64,000 nucleotides of DNA from Thermoleophilia bacterium (GTDB taxonomy: Bacteria; Actinomycetota; Thermoleophilia; Solirubrobacterales; 70-9). The position numbers were made by a program, and so were the translations under genes. Below, piece after piece: positions 40,318 through 49,187 of this stretch; the stretch's first letter is position 1; every line of letters starts with the position of its first letter. Under the pieces are notes generated by a model, which had not been told where the DNA came from, ran no database searches, and was given only the letters and a program-made list of their open reading frames with translations. The stretch lies in the NCBI GenBank assembly GCA_016650125.1, contig JAENWT010000005.1, positions 1-64,000 on the forward strand, written 5' to 3'.

Positions 40318-42273
40318 TCATTCGATGGTAAAGAGCACCGATTTGGGATTCAGGCTACGGGCCTTTTCAAATGCCTTCCGGGATTGTTCTTTTGACTTCA
40401 TTTCTAGGAGGTGGGACAGGACATACCAGTTCCGCCAGTTGCCTGTTTCATCTTCGGTCGCCTCGCGGGCGAGTTTTATGGCCTCCTGATCCCGATCCAG
40501 GAGTTCAAGCACTTGTGCCACCTGAATCTTGGCTGAAGCCGAATACGGCTGGATATCTACCGCGTCGGTGGCCTGATCGAGCGCATTTGTCAGGTTGCCC
40601 GAACGAACCGATTCCTGGCTTGAACGGTAAGCCATCGTTGCCGCCAGTGGAACCGCAATCAGAGCAATCATGGCCAGAGCCACGATGCCGACGGGAACCC
40701 TGACCGCCCAGCTGGGCGGGGCGACTCGGGTCGGAGCAGGCTCCTCCTCGTCGTCCTGGGCGAAAACGCCGACCACCCCAGCAGTGAGTACGAAAAACAT
40801 GACCGGGAGAATTGTGAGCTCCCAGGCCCAGTCGATCCCCGCACCTACGGCAAAAGCGGCCATCCCGGCCCCAGCCGCAGCGATCAGGCCGCGCCTCTCG
40901 TCAAGACCGCGCCGGAGTGCGAGAGCGATGGCAATCCCAAGCGGCCCCAGGATGAGCGCGACGGTCAGGATGATCCCGAGCAGTCCCATCTCCGCGAATC
41001 CCTCCAGATATATGCTGTGGCCGTCTCGGACGAACTGCACGCCCTCGCCCTCGCGTGCCCAGAAGTATTCGAATGCCCCGGGCCCGATGCCGGTCACTGG
41101 CTCCGACTTGCCGGCGTCGACGTCGGCCTTCCAGATCAGGTACCTCTCTCCGCTATTCACATTGGCGAGTCGACTCACGGTCCCGGAAGCCGTGGGTACC
41201 TTGAATTCCGACCACTTGTCCCCGACGAATCCGCTCGAGACGGCTAATAGTAGTACGAGAACGGTTGCGATGCCCGCTGTGATTCCGGCAGCCTGCGCCC
41301 CAGCGCGGCTTCCTCTGGGCGCCTTCCAGCCGAATCTTTTTGCGACCAGCAATGCACACGCCTGAATTGCCACACAGACAGCGAATACACCAAGGGTCAG
41401 CCAGAGCATCTGGGTTCCTTGGGTCTTAGTCACATTTCCAGGAGCGAGGTCCCGCAACTCGGGGCGCTTGTTCACCAGGACGACGAGCAGAATTGATCCC
41501 ACCGCCGGGACGACCATGCTCAGAATGAGCTGGATCCGCCTCGGGAACAAAACCAGCATGGCCACCAGGACGGCCGCGCCTTCGATCACGCCACCACGCG
41601 AAGCGGTCAGGTAACCGGCGAGTACCAGGAGCGGCAACGCCCCAGCCGCGGCCGCCCTGCCTGCGACCGTCCGGCCGGTAGCGCCTATCCATAGCATGGG
41701 CCCGGCGCCCATGGCGACGAAGATCGCAAGCCCGTTCCAGTATTCAAGGGGATAGTTGAGCCTCGCCCGCGGGTAATCGGCGGGGAAGGCGTAGTCGGTC
41801 CCGAAAGGCAGCAGGTCGGGTTCGAATCGATCGAACAGGGCGATCACCGAGACGATCGCAACGGCGGCGGCTATTGCGGCCACCGCGTACCTAAGACCAT
41901 CCCTTCCCTGGATCAGGATCATCAGCAAGAAGACGCCGGACAGAGTCGCGACCCGGCTTAACTCGATGACGCTGCGCTCGGTGCTTTCGGTCCAGAAGAG
42001 CGTGCCAGCGAGGGTCCAGACGAACAGCGCGCCCACGATGGCCAACACGATGCGCCCGGCTGTAGTAATCCGCGCAGCCGGAAGTACGCCGACGACGATC
42101 CCGAGCAGAACCGCCCACCAGACGATGATTCCGACCTGGCTTCTGGACACAAGTTCGTATCCCCCCGACGCAAAGGCCAGGTACAGGACCAGGAGGAATG
42201 GAATCCCGAATCCGGATGCGAAACGGAGTCCGTCAGGAAGCCGTTCACTCTTGGGCATGGCCATCTGACTCAT
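40318..42273 (-). CDS. O-antigen polymerase/ligase-like membrane protein 2 with TPR tail
   Basis: 651 residues. About 12-14 membrane helices precede the Wzy_C-type loop (SGERYLIWKADVDAGKSEPV, IGPGAFEYFWAREG, DGHSIYLEGFAEMGLLGIIL), which has the arginine and histidine pattern of ligases. After the last helix (near residue 540) a cytosolic or periplasmic TPR-like region follows (NLTNALDQATDAVDIQPYSA, LDRDQEAIKLAREATE, KARSLNPKSVLFTIE). TPR-containing ligases are known for teichoic-acid-like and pilin glycans. A 17-bp palindrome lies 2 bases before the ATG. It is a second polymerase or ligase beside 36770-38170, perhaps with a different substrate. Confidence 0.82.
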   Translation of the reverse strand: MSQMAMPKSERLPDGLRFASGFGIPFLLVLYLAFASGGYELVSRSQVGIIVWWAVLLGIVVGVLPAARITTAGRIVLAIVGALFVWTLAGTLFWTESTERSVIELSRVATLSGVFLLMILIQGRDGLRYAVAAIAAAVAIVSVIALFDRFEPDLLPFGTDYAFPADYPRARLNYPLEYWNGLAIFVAMGAGPMLWIGATGRTVAGRAAAAGALPLLVLAGYLTASRGGVIEGAAVLVAMLVLFPRRIQLILSMVVPAVGSILLVVLVNKRPELRDLAPGNVTKTQGTQMLWLTLGVFAVCVAIQACALLVAKRFGWKAPRGSRAGAQAAGITAGIATVLVLLLAVSSGFVGDKWSEFKVPTASGTVSRLANVNSGERYLIWKADVDAGKSEPVTGIGPGAFEYFWAREGEGVQFVRDGHSIYLEGFAEMGLLGIILTVALILGPLGIAIALALRRGLDERRGLIAAAGAGMAAFAVGAGIDWAWELTILPVMFFVLTAGVVGVFAQDDEEEPAPTRVAPPSWAVRVPVGIVALAMIALIAVPLAATMAYRSSQESVRSGNLTNALDQATDAVDIQPYSASAKIQVAQVLELLDRDQEAIKLAREATEDETGNWRNWYVLSHLLEMKSKEQSRKAFEKARSLNPKSVLFTIE

Positions 42274-42275
42274 TG

Positions 42276-42292
42276 TGCCAGTTCAACTGGCA
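42276..42292. promoter_or_regulatory. Palindrome touching the start of 40318-42273
   Basis: TGCCAGTT, central base, AACTGGCA is a perfect 8-bp dyad ending 2 bases before the minus-strand ATG. It occupies the place of the ribosome-binding site and lacks a Shine-Dalgarno. It could be an operator or a translational hairpin. Confidence 0.45.
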
Positions 42293-42336
42293 GTAAACGG
42301 TCTCGTCTAGGCCTTGATCTTTTCGGTGGCTGCTGT

Positions 42337-42362
42337 CAGTTCGCGCAGGCGCTATCGAACTG
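42337..42362 (-). terminator. Hairpin downstream of rplA
   Basis: CAGTTCG and CGAACTG (7 bp, 12-base loop) begin 5 bases after the rplA stop. No T-run follows, so it is at best a weak terminator, or a processing or stability hairpin at the edge of the polysaccharide island. Confidence 0.4.
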
Positions 42363-42367
42363 ATGCT

Positions 42368-43099
42368 TCAGGCGACGGCGGCTTCGGCGCGATCGGGGAA
42401 GATGTCCTTCTCGGTCGCCTTGGCCGGATCGGCCGAGATTCCCGGGCCCATCGTGGTCGAGATCGAGATTGAGATGATGTAGCGGCCCTTGGTCGAGGCC
42501 GGCTTCGCCTTGGAGATCTCTTCCATCACGGCGGCGTAGTTGTCGAGCAGCTTGTCGCCGTCGAAGGAAGCCTTGCCGATGGCGAGGTGGACGATCGCCT
42601 GGCGATCGGTCCGGTACTCGACCTTGCCGGCCTTCGACTCGGAGACAGCCTTCGTGACGTCGTCGGTCACCGTTCCCACCTTCGGGTTCGGCATCTTGCC
42701 CGACGGGCCGAGGACCCGTCCGAGCTTGCCGACCGTCGGCATCATGTCCGGGGTGGCGATGACCACGTCAAACTCGTCGAAGCCTTCTTCGATCTTGGTG
42801 GCGAGGTCGTCGGCACCGACGATGTCGGCTCCGGCGGACTCGGCGTCACGCGCCTTGTCGCCCTGGGCGAACACGGCGACACGCACGTCCTTGCCGAGGC
42901 CGTGAGGCAGTGCCAGGGTTCCGCGCAGCTGCTCCTCGGCGTGGCGCACGTTTACTCCGAGACGGATGTGGAGCTCGACAGTCTCGTCGAAGGAAGTAGA
43001 AGCGGTTTCCTTGATCAGGCCGATCGCCTCGGCGGGCGGGTAAACGTGGTCGTTCTGGACCTTTTCGCGCTGCTGGCGGTAACGCTTTCCGTGTGCCAT
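42368..43099 (-). CDS. rplA: 50S ribosomal protein uL1
   Basis: 243 residues. It binds the L1 stalk of 23S rRNA and helps release deacylated tRNA. Family features are HGKRYRQQREKV at the N-terminus, SFDETVELHIRLGVNVRHAE, LPHGLGKDVRVAVFAQGDKA and VGKLGRVLGPSGKMPNPKVG. The ATG lies 2 bases after the rplK stop. In most bacteria rplJ follows; here the next ribosomal gene on this strand, rplJ, is 26.8 kb away. Confidence 0.98.
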   Translation of the reverse strand: MAHGKRYRQQREKVQNDHVYPPAEAIGLIKETASTSFDETVELHIRLGVNVRHAEEQLRGTLALPHGLGKDVRVAVFAQGDKARDAESAGADIVGADDLATKIEEGFDEFDVVIATPDMMPTVGKLGRVLGPSGKMPNPKVGTVTDDVTKAVSESKAGKVEYRTDRQAIVHLAIGKASFDGDKLLDNYAAVMEEISKAKPASTKGRYIISISISTTMGPGISADPAKATEKDIFPDRAEAAVA

Positions 43100-43101
43100 G
43101 A

Positions 43102-43524
43102 CTATTTGACCTCCACGCCCATCGAACGGGCCGTGCCCTTGATGATATTTGCGGCGGCATCGATGTCGTTGGCATTCAGGTCGGGCATCTTGCGCTCGGC
43201 AATCTGCCTGATCTGGGCCTCGGTGATGGTGCCCACCTTGTCCACATGCGGTTCGCCGGAACCCTTCTTGAGGCCGATCGCTTCCTTGATCAGGACTGCC
43301 GCGGGCGGCGTCTTGGTGATGAAGGTGAAGCTGCGGTCCTCGAAGACCGTGATCTCGACCGGGATGATCGTGCCGGAGTCCTGCTGCGTCTCGGCGTTGA
43401 ACGCCTTGCAGAAGTCCATGATGTTGACGCCGTGCTGACCGAGCGCAGGGCCGACCGGAGGAGCCGGGTTGGCGGCGCCTGCGGGGATCTGCAGCTTGAT
43501 GAGTGTCATTACTTTTTTAGCCAT
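43102..43524 (-). CDS. rplK: 50S ribosomal protein uL11
   Basis: 140 residues from ATG 43524; a longer open frame upstream overlaps nusG and has no family similarity. [37 protein letters not shown] and [20 protein letters not shown] are the uL11 hallmarks. The first carries the proline-rich thiostrepton-contact region. It binds the GTPase-associated centre of 23S rRNA. It sits between nusG and rplA in the standard order. Confidence 0.98.
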   Translation of the reverse strand: MAKKVMTLIKLQIPAGAANPAPPVGPALGQHGVNIMDFCKAFNAETQQDSGTIIPVEITVFEDRSFTFITKTPPAAVLIKEAIGLKKGSGEPHVDKVGTITEAQIRQIAERKMPDLNANDIDAAANIIKGTARSMGVEVK

Positions 43525-43553
43525 GAGCCTGAATGCCTTAAAGAGTTTGGGGG

Positions 43554-44075
43554 TTAGAGCTTCTTGACCTGTTCGTAGCCGACCTCGGATGGGGTCTCGC
43601 GGCCGAAGATGGAGACGAGAACCTTGAGCTTGGACTGATCCTCGTTGATTTCGGCGATTTCGCCGGAAAAGTCTGAAAGCGGGCCGTTGATGATCTTGAC
43701 AGTCTCGCCGATCTCGAACTGGGCCTGGGTGCGCGGGCGCTCCGCGGTCTCGCGGTGGAGCAGGCGGTCGATCTCGGCCTTGGTCAGCGGTACCGGGGTG
43801 TCCCGGGGGCCGACGAAGCCGGTGACGCCGGGAGTGTTCTTGACCAGCATCCAGGCGTTGTCGGTCATGTCCATCTGGACCAGGACGTAGCCGGGCATGG
43901 TGCGTTTCTCGACCTGGATCTTCTGGCCGTCCTTGATCTCGGAGACCTGTTCGGTCGGAACGATCACGCTGCGCACGCGGTGCCCCTGCCCCATGGTTTC
44001 CACCCGGTGCTCGAGGTTGTGCTTGACCTTGTTTTCGTGACCTGAATAGGTGTTTATGACGTACCAGCGATACAT
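43554..44075 (-). CDS. nusG: Transcription elongation/antitermination factor NusG
   Basis: 173 residues. The NGN domain starts [20 protein letters not shown] and includes [18 protein letters not shown] and [14 protein letters not shown]. The KOW domain is [20 protein letters not shown] to the C-terminus. It binds RNA polymerase and couples to NusE/ribosome or Rho. The N-terminal acidic extension found in many actinobacterial NusG proteins is absent. It lies 12 bases after secE. Confidence 0.98.
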   Translation of the reverse strand: MYRWYVINTYSGHENKVKHNLEHRVETMGQGHRVRSVIVPTEQVSEIKDGQKIQVEKRTMPGYVLVQMDMTDNAWMLVKNTPGVTGFVGPRDTPVPLTKAEIDRLLHRETAERPRTQAQFEIGETVKIINGPLSDFSGEIAEINEDQSKLKVLVSIFGRETPSEVGYEQVKKL

Positions 44076-44087
44076 AAAAGTCTTTCC

Positions 44088-44600
44088 TTAGAGAATTCTC
44101 TGGACGACCCAGTTGACGATGAGGTCGATCACACCGAGGTAAACAGCCGCGACGAAGACGAAGACGACGACGACCGCGGTGGCCTGGAGCAGGGTGTCCC
44201 GGTCCGGCCACTGAACCCGCTTGAGTTCGGCGACGCAGGAAGCCAGGAATCCGATGACTCCGCCGCGCTTCCGCTGCTGGGCCGTCGCCTGTTTCTTGCG
44301 TTTGGTGAGCTGCTGATCTTCACGTTTCTTCTGTTCGGCCTTCTGATTCCGTTCGGACTGTTTCTGTTTGCGCTTCTCTTCCTTCGAACTCAGACCCTTG
44401 GGCGCGTCGGGAGTCTCGAGATCCCCTTCGGGTGCTCCGGCGGCCATGCCGGCCTCAACCGCTTCGATCTCAGCTATGTCCCCGGACTTCGGCACCTGGG
44501 TGTCGTGCTGAGCCTGACTTTCGCCCTGCTCGCCCTTCGCCCGTGCCTCAGCCTCACGCGCCCGGCGCTCGGCCTTGCGCTGTGCCCGGGATTTAGCCAC
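44088..44600 (-). CDS. secE: Preprotein translocase subunit SecE with long charged N-terminus
   Basis: 170 residues from GTG 44600, whose G is shared with the rpmG stop (TAGTG); AAGGA lies 9 bases upstream. Only the last 60 residues are the SecE domain ([20 protein letters not shown], then one membrane helix with [14 protein letters not shown]). The first 110 residues are a Lys/Glu/Arg/Gln-rich, probably coiled-coil cytosolic extension. SecE clamps SecY in the membrane channel. Extended N-termini occur in Actinobacteria, but this one is long. Confidence 0.95.
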   Translation of the reverse strand: MAKSRAQRKAERRAREAEARAKGEQGESQAQHDTQVPKSGDIAEIEAVEAGMAAGAPEGDLETPDAPKGLSSKEEKRKQKQSERNQKAEQKKREDQQLTKRKKQATAQQRKRGGVIGFLASCVAELKRVQWPDRDTLLQATAVVVVFVFVAAVYLGVIDLIVNWVVQRIL

Positions 44601-44764
44601 TAGCGTGTTTCCTTGTGCGCCTGGTGCTTTTCGCACCAGCGACAGTACTTGCGCATCTCAATCCGGTCCGGCGTATTCCGCTTGGACTTGTTGGTCTGAT
44701 AGTTACGACGCTTGCAGGTTTCGCAGGCAAGTGTCACCGCAATGCGGACATCTCCGCGGGCCAT
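44600..44764 (-). CDS. rpmG: 50S ribosomal protein bL33, zinc-binding type
   Basis: 54 residues, beginning with [21 protein letters not shown] and containing [11 protein letters not shown]. The two CxxC pairs make this the C+ (zinc-containing) form of bL33. It starts at ATG 44764, with GAGGAA about 5 bases upstream, and its stop overlaps the secE start. Position directly before secE-nusG is the common actinobacterial order. No tRNA gene is found in the 250 bases upstream, although tRNA-Met or tRNA-Trp genes are often near in relatives. Confidence 0.95.
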   Translation of the reverse strand: MARGDVRIAVTLACETCKRRNYQTNKSKRNTPDRIEMRKYCRWCEKHQAHKETR

Positions 44765-45015
44765 ATTTCCTCATCACTTCTTGCAGGTTTGGGTCAAAAA
44801 AATAAACCCCGGCCGAGGCACAGGGCGACGGCATAGGTTACCGATCTTGCGCCGGGTTTGATGACTGGCACTCCAAACCCGGGTCAGGCGAGTGAAACTG
44901 CCGTCCGAAAGCTGTGGCACGTGGCCTCCGGAGGGCAGTCCTCCTTGAGATGCCTGAGTCTGAGTTTGATCGGTCGCTTTCACCGATAATATCAAATTTG
45001 TTCTAGACTTTGCCC

Positions 45016-45372
45016 ATGCCCAGAGCTACACAACCTTCGATCCGCTGTGGTGCCCTGGTCCGAGCGACCAGGATTCGCCGTGGTCTGAGCCAGGAAGAGC
45101 TGGGGCACCGGCTCGGCATGGCTCAGTCAGCGATCAGCAGAATCGAGCGTGATCTTCACTCACCTAGCCTGGACACCGTCGGGCAGATCCTCGGAGCCAT
45201 GGGCGCGACACTTTCACTCAGGGCCGTGTCGCTGAACGAACCCCTGCCGGCTGCCGGAAATCAGACCATCGCAGAACTTCGCCGCGCCGGGCGGCTCAGC
45301 GCCGAAGAGCGCATGCTGGAGGCAGTCGAGCTGAGTGAGACCGCCACCAGGCTGGTAGGTGATGCCGGCTGA
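45016..45372 (+). CDS. XRE-family transcriptional regulator (antitoxin-like)
   Basis: 118 residues. A helix-turn-helix domain (CGALVRATRIRRGLSQEELG, RLGMAQSAISRIERDLHSPS) fills the first 75 residues. The C-terminal half contains ELRRAGRLSAEERMLEAVEL, a helical region likely to contact the partner. The stop overlaps the start of the nucleotidyltransferase gene (ATGA), the arrangement of antitoxin-toxin pairs. TTGATC and an AT-rich ATATCA element 17 bases apart, at 44968-44996, could be its promoter. The ATG at 45016 is preferred to the TTG at 45010. Confidence 0.8.
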   Translation: MPRATQPSIRCGALVRATRIRRGLSQEELGHRLGMAQSAISRIERDLHSPSLDTVGQILGAMGATLSLRAVSLNEPLPAAGNQTIAELRRAGRLSAEERMLEAVELSETATRLVGDAG

Positions 45373-45914
45373 TGAGCGATCGACCTGGAAACGATCCGGG
45401 CTTCGAAGATCGTGAAACTCAAGTGCTTCCCTTGAAGATGAAAGAGCTGATCGGGGCACTGGAGAAACACGAAGTCAGGTACCTGATTGTCGGCGGCTGG
45501 GCCGTTGTGGCCCACGGCCTTGTGAGGGCCACCAAGGATGTGGACATCTGTCCCCAGCCATCCGATGAGAACTATGAACGCCTGCTGCTCGCTCTGACGG
45601 AAATCAAGGCGAAACCGATACTGGGCGATCTCGACGAAGACCATGATGTCCAGCTGGACATGGACGGCCTGCGCCACGGTGGCAACTGGCTGCTGTTCAC
45701 CGAATACGGGCGCCTCGACCTGATGCAGTACCTCTCCGGGCCCGAGGATCAGGAGTGGGGCTGGGTGGAGCTAAGCAAGCATTCGATAGTCAAAAGCTTG
45801 CTCGGATACGAGTGCAGGTTCTGCGGCTATGAAGATCTGCTGGCAATGAAAAGTGCCGCCGGTAGGCCGCAGGACCTGATCGATATCGAAGGGCTCCAGC
45901 AGGCTCGGCACTGA
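45372..45914 (+). CDS. Nucleotidyltransferase-fold protein (AbiEii/MenT-like toxin candidate)
   Basis: 180 residues. VRYLIVGGWAVVAHGLVRATKDVDICP shows the GG...DxD pattern of the DNA polymerase beta-type nucleotidyltransferase fold, and RLDLMQYL provides the third acidic position. Proteins of this type, encoded with an XRE partner, act as toxins that modify tRNA or other targets by nucleotide transfer (AbiEii, MenT). Others are antibiotic or unknown nucleotidyltransferases. The tight coupling with an XRE gene favours a toxin. The target cannot be inferred. Confidence 0.7.
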   Translation: MSDRPGNDPGFEDRETQVLPLKMKELIGALEKHEVRYLIVGGWAVVAHGLVRATKDVDICPQPSDENYERLLLALTEIKAKPILGDLDEDHDVQLDMDGLRHGGNWLLFTEYGRLDLMQYLSGPEDQEWGWVELSKHSIVKSLLGYECRFCGYEDLLAMKSAAGRPQDLIDIEGLQQARH

Positions 45915-45972
45915 CCGCGGTATGTGGCTTCCGGACAATCGTTCCTGACAGACACCATGCATGGCGTGTGTC

Positions 45973-48432
45973 TCAGCGCAGGGCTTCGATCCAGTCGAGG
46001 CGCTGCCCGCAGAGCTGGGCCGCCTGACTGGCCGGCAGGGAAGTCACCTGCGTGCGGTTCTGGACCGGTGAAACGATGATCGGCCCGAGGCCGAACGGGT
46101 AGCCGCCCGTGGCCGGTCGCAGCGGCCCCCCCTGCTCGTACTGGAGCACCGCCTGCTGCGGACCCGCGCCAAGGTCGAACTTGCCGAACTCGATGTACTG
46201 CGCGTTGTTGTTCAGGCGATTGCGGATCGATCCCATCGGAATCCCGCCGATCGTAAGTGCGACCTTGCCGCGAGCCGAGCCGCCGACGAAGACGTCGTAC
46301 TCGCCACTCGCGGGAATCTCGATGTCGGCCGTCGCGGTGCCGTCCGAGGTCGGGGTGACCGTGCCGCCGGCCGGGTCCGGAACCCAGCCGTCCGGGTAGG
46401 AGGTGAAGTCACCGATCCCGTTCGGAGCCCGGGTGGCCGCGGCCACCCGGCCCCCGGCGCCGGCCCGGGCCGCGACCGCCTTGACCTTGGCGCAGGTGGG
46501 CACCTCGGCCGGATCGAGCGCGTTGCCCAAAGGCACGTGAGCGATGATCCCGGAGGCATCGAACTCCTCCGGCCGCTGCCAGACTTCGTAATAGTCGCCG
46601 CGCTCGACCAGCTCGTAAGGCGAGGGCGGCCGGCTCTGCCCGGGGGTCCGCCGGAGGACCAGCGTGCGGTAGGTCAGCAGGCCTTCGAGTTCGGGGCTTA
46701 GTTCGAGCTCGTCGGTGTCCGCCCAGGCGCCCTTTTCGGCCTCGGTCCCGTCCCGCCTCGGGATCTGGCGGCGGCGCAACTCGGACGAGCCTTCGGCGTC
46801 GGTCAGCCGCAGGAAATGGCGAACGCCATATGCCTGATACTCGGTCATCAGGGTCGGCCCCTGGCCGGCGAAATCCTGGCCGATCTGCGAGAGCTCGGCG
46901 AGCTGGTCATGCGGCGCGAGATAGCTCTCGTGGTACTGCAGAGCCGTCGATGCGAGCACCCCGACGGGCACAATCAGCAGCACGACTCCGGCCGCGCGGA
47001 AGGCGTTTTTGAAGGAATTCGAATCGTGGCCCGACAGCCACTGGCGTCCGGTCAGCAAGGCCGCGATGCCGGCCATGGCGATGATCAGGAAGGAGGCCGT
47101 ACCCGTGGCCAGTGCCTTGCCCTGGATCCAGGGCGAGCCGACGTACCAGACGAGGAACGAGCCCAGACCACAGCCGCCGGCGAAGAGCAGAAGCCCCCAG
47201 GCGCGGCTCTTGACCGAAGCCCAGATCCCGAAGGTCCAGGCGATGACCGTCGCTCCGACCAGGAGGGCGGTGAGGAATCCGGATCCGGGATCAATACGGA
47301 AGTCACCGACCGGCCAGGGACCGGCGAACTGGGCCAGGCTGAGCACCTTGATCAGGTTGCCCATCTCGGTCGTATTGGTGAGCGGACCCTGGTTGGGGGA
47401 GAACAACTCGCCCGCCGCGAAGATCGTCGGCAGCCCGATCAGGGCGACGCCCAGCGTGACCACGCCGGCCCGCGCCAGGTACGACTTGACCAGCTCGCCG
47501 TCGATCCCTTCCGGCCGCCGCGATTGCCAGACCAGCCTGGCGGCCATCAGCAGCACAACCCCGAGGATCACGGCGGCCAGCCAGGGGGCGCCGCCCGCAC
47601 CCATCACGCCGATCAGAGCCGCCCCGGAAACGATCACGCCGGGGGTCGTCCAACGGACCGAACGCCAGCCGCCGGGACCGATCAGCCAGATTGCGGTGGC
47701 GGCCAGGACCGCGACGACCAGCGCGGTCGCGACCTCCTTGATCCCGCCCCAAAGCGAATAGCCGACGAGCAGGGCCGGCTGGGCGGCGATGAAGACGGCG
47801 GCCGAGCGGACCCGGACGTCGGCAACCACCGGTTTGACCAGTTCGAAGAAGACCAGCGACATCATCGCCGCCATCAAGGCCAGGTAGGGCTGGAACAGCC
47901 AGGCCGAATCCTGGCCGGTCATTTCATGGCCGACCGCCAGGGGGATGAAGGAGCCGAGCGGGTATCCGGCCGAGAGGTTGATCTGGACCGTTGCCTCGTA
48001 ACTCGACGGAGGGATGCCGGCGGTCGAGTGGCCGTAGGTCAGGACGTGGTCGGTGAAGGCGAGCCAGGTCGAGGTGTCGTCGAGCTTCACGTAACCGGCG
48101 AAGGTCGCGTCCCCGGAGAGGATCACCGGGGCGCCGTAGACGAAGAAGACTGCCGCAGCCCCGATCACGGGCCAGACCGAAAACGCCCTGCCCTTCCACG
48201 GCCAGGTCGTGACGAAGCCCGCCACGGCGAGCGCCGCGATCACCGCGGTCGTGAAATGGGCGAGGTCGGTGAAGCAGGTGATCAGGCCTCCGATCGCGAT
48301 CATCGCGACGAAGCCCACCGCGGGCAGCAGCGGGCCCGGCATGCGGCGACCCATGATCCTTTCGAGCAGCAGGTCGAGGCCGACGCTGAGCGCGACCAGG
48401 ACGAGCGGGAAGATTAACCAGGCGAGGATCAG
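45973..48432 (-). CDS. Large multi-pass membrane protein, GT-C-like
   Basis: 819 residues if translation starts at a CTG (48432) that overlaps the upstream TGA as CTGA; the first ATG is 48354. The CTG start adds AWLIFPLVLVALSVGLDLLL, a complete first membrane helix that the ATG start would lose. About 13 helices occupy the first 530 residues, with DDTSTWLAFTDHVLTYG as the first extracytoplasmic loop. The C-terminal 270 residues form an extracytoplasmic region with a beta-sandwich-like end. Helix layout and loop suggest a GT-C glycosyltransferase using lipid-linked sugars. No family name is certain. Confidence 0.65.
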   Translation of the reverse strand: MILAWLIFPLVLVALSVGLDLLLERIMGRRMPGPLLPAVGFVAMIAIGGLITCFTDLAHFTTAVIAALAVAGFVTTWPWKGRAFSVWPVIGAAAVFFVYGAPVILSGDATFAGYVKLDDTSTWLAFTDHVLTYGHSTAGIPPSSYEATVQINLSAGYPLGSFIPLAVGHEMTGQDSAWLFQPYLALMAAMMSLVFFELVKPVVADVRVRSAAVFIAAQPALLVGYSLWGGIKEVATALVVAVLAATAIWLIGPGGWRSVRWTTPGVIVSGAALIGVMGAGGAPWLAAVILGVVLLMAARLVWQSRRPEGIDGELVKSYLARAGVVTLGVALIGLPTIFAAGELFSPNQGPLTNTTEMGNLIKVLSLAQFAGPWPVGDFRIDPGSGFLTALLVGATVIAWTFGIWASVKSRAWGLLLFAGGCGLGSFLVWYVGSPWIQGKALATGTASFLIIAMAGIAALLTGRQWLSGHDSNSFKNAFRAAGVVLLIVPVGVLASTALQYHESYLAPHDQLAELSQIGQDFAGQGPTLMTEYQAYGVRHFLRLTDAEGSSELRRRQIPRRDGTEAEKGAWADTDELELSPELEGLLTYRTLVLRRTPGQSRPPSPYELVERGDYYEVWQRPEEFDASGIIAHVPLGNALDPAEVPTCAKVKAVAARAGAGGRVAAATRAPNGIGDFTSYPDGWVPDPAGGTVTPTSDGTATADIEIPASGEYDVFVGGSARGKVALTIGGIPMGSIRNRLNNNAQYIEFGKFDLGAGPQQAVLQYEQGGPLRPATGGYPFGLGPIIVSPVQNRTQVTSLPASQAAQLCGQRLDWIEALR

Positions 48433-49016
48433 GGCAAGGGCACGATATCGCCACTGTGAACGGTATCGAGCGCCGCGTTCTTTTCCGGGTGGTAGACCTC
48501 GATCTGGAGGTCGGGCTCATCCGGGAACGCGAGGATCACGCTGTAAGGGTTCTTCGGGTCGTAGAACCCGATGCCGTCGTCACCGACATTGACCGGGGTG
48601 AGCTTCGCCTGGCCCGCCAGATTCTTTGTCGTCTCGTAGGCGCCCTCGAACGGATAGGTGCCGATGTCGAGGAAAGTCTGCTCGGTGGTGCCGGCTTCCG
48701 CGTCGCCGGTCAGGTACCGCACGTGGACGTTGCCGGACTCGTCGTCGCTGAGCTCGATCTCGGAGTCGGGCTGCTCGCCGGCCCAGAAGACGTCGTGTCC
48801 GACTTCTCCGGGGATGCCGTCGACGTCCGCGACCGGAACGATGTGGGCACCGTCGGCCGGGCCGACCATCACGTCATTGCCGCCGTCCCGGTTGCAACCG
48901 GTCAGGAACCAGATGGAAATTCCGGCGAGGAGAGCGACAACAATGACGATCAAGACCCTGGGGCCGGGACCGAGATTGGGATCACTGGGAGCTAGTGTCG
49001 AATCGGTTCCAGTCAC
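48429..49016 (-). CDS. Membrane-anchored extracytoplasmic protein, unknown
   Basis: 195 residues. After a short polar N-terminus there is one helix (VLIVIVVALLAGISIWFLTG) directly followed by CNRDGG, so it is either a signal anchor or a lipoprotein signal with Cys41. The rest is an acidic soluble domain with VFWAGEQPDSEIELSDDE and VRYLTGDAEAG, ending EVYHPEKNAALDTV. I do not recognise the family. The stop overlaps the CTG start of the large membrane protein, so the two should be partners. Confidence 0.65.
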   Translation of the reverse strand: MTGTDSTLAPSDPNLGPGPRVLIVIVVALLAGISIWFLTGCNRDGGNDVMVGPADGAHIVPVADVDGIPGEVGHDVFWAGEQPDSEIELSDDESGNVHVRYLTGDAEAGTTEQTFLDIGTYPFEGAYETTKNLAGQAKLTPVNVGDDGIGFYDPKNPYSVILAFPDEPDLQIEVYHPEKNAALDTVHSGDIVPLP

Positions 49017-49074
49017 GGCAGTGAAGGGCAGACTCTAGTTTCGCTTTCTTTAGGGAACCTCAAGGCGAGGCAAA

Positions 49075-49146
<72 letters not shown>

Positions 49147-49187
49147 GAAGGAGGGCAGATTACCGAAGCCCGTCTTTTCAGTATGGA

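Noticed and set aside
15685-42273. Prophage or integrative element
   Set aside because: No integrase, portal, terminase, relaxase or flanking att-like repeat was seen; contents are glycan genes.
43525-44211. N-terminal extension of the rplK frame
   Set aside because: It overlaps nusG entirely and is Arg/Gly/Pro-rich; uL11 begins at ATG 43524.
44765-45015. Possible tRNA-Met or tRNA-Trp before rpmG
   Set aside because: I looked for T-loop and acceptor pairing on both strands and found no cloverleaf.
46816-48417. 533-codon open frame on the plus strand
   Set aside because: Antisense to the large membrane protein; composition is Arg/Asp/Gly/Gln-rich without a domain, typical of a high-GC shadow frame.
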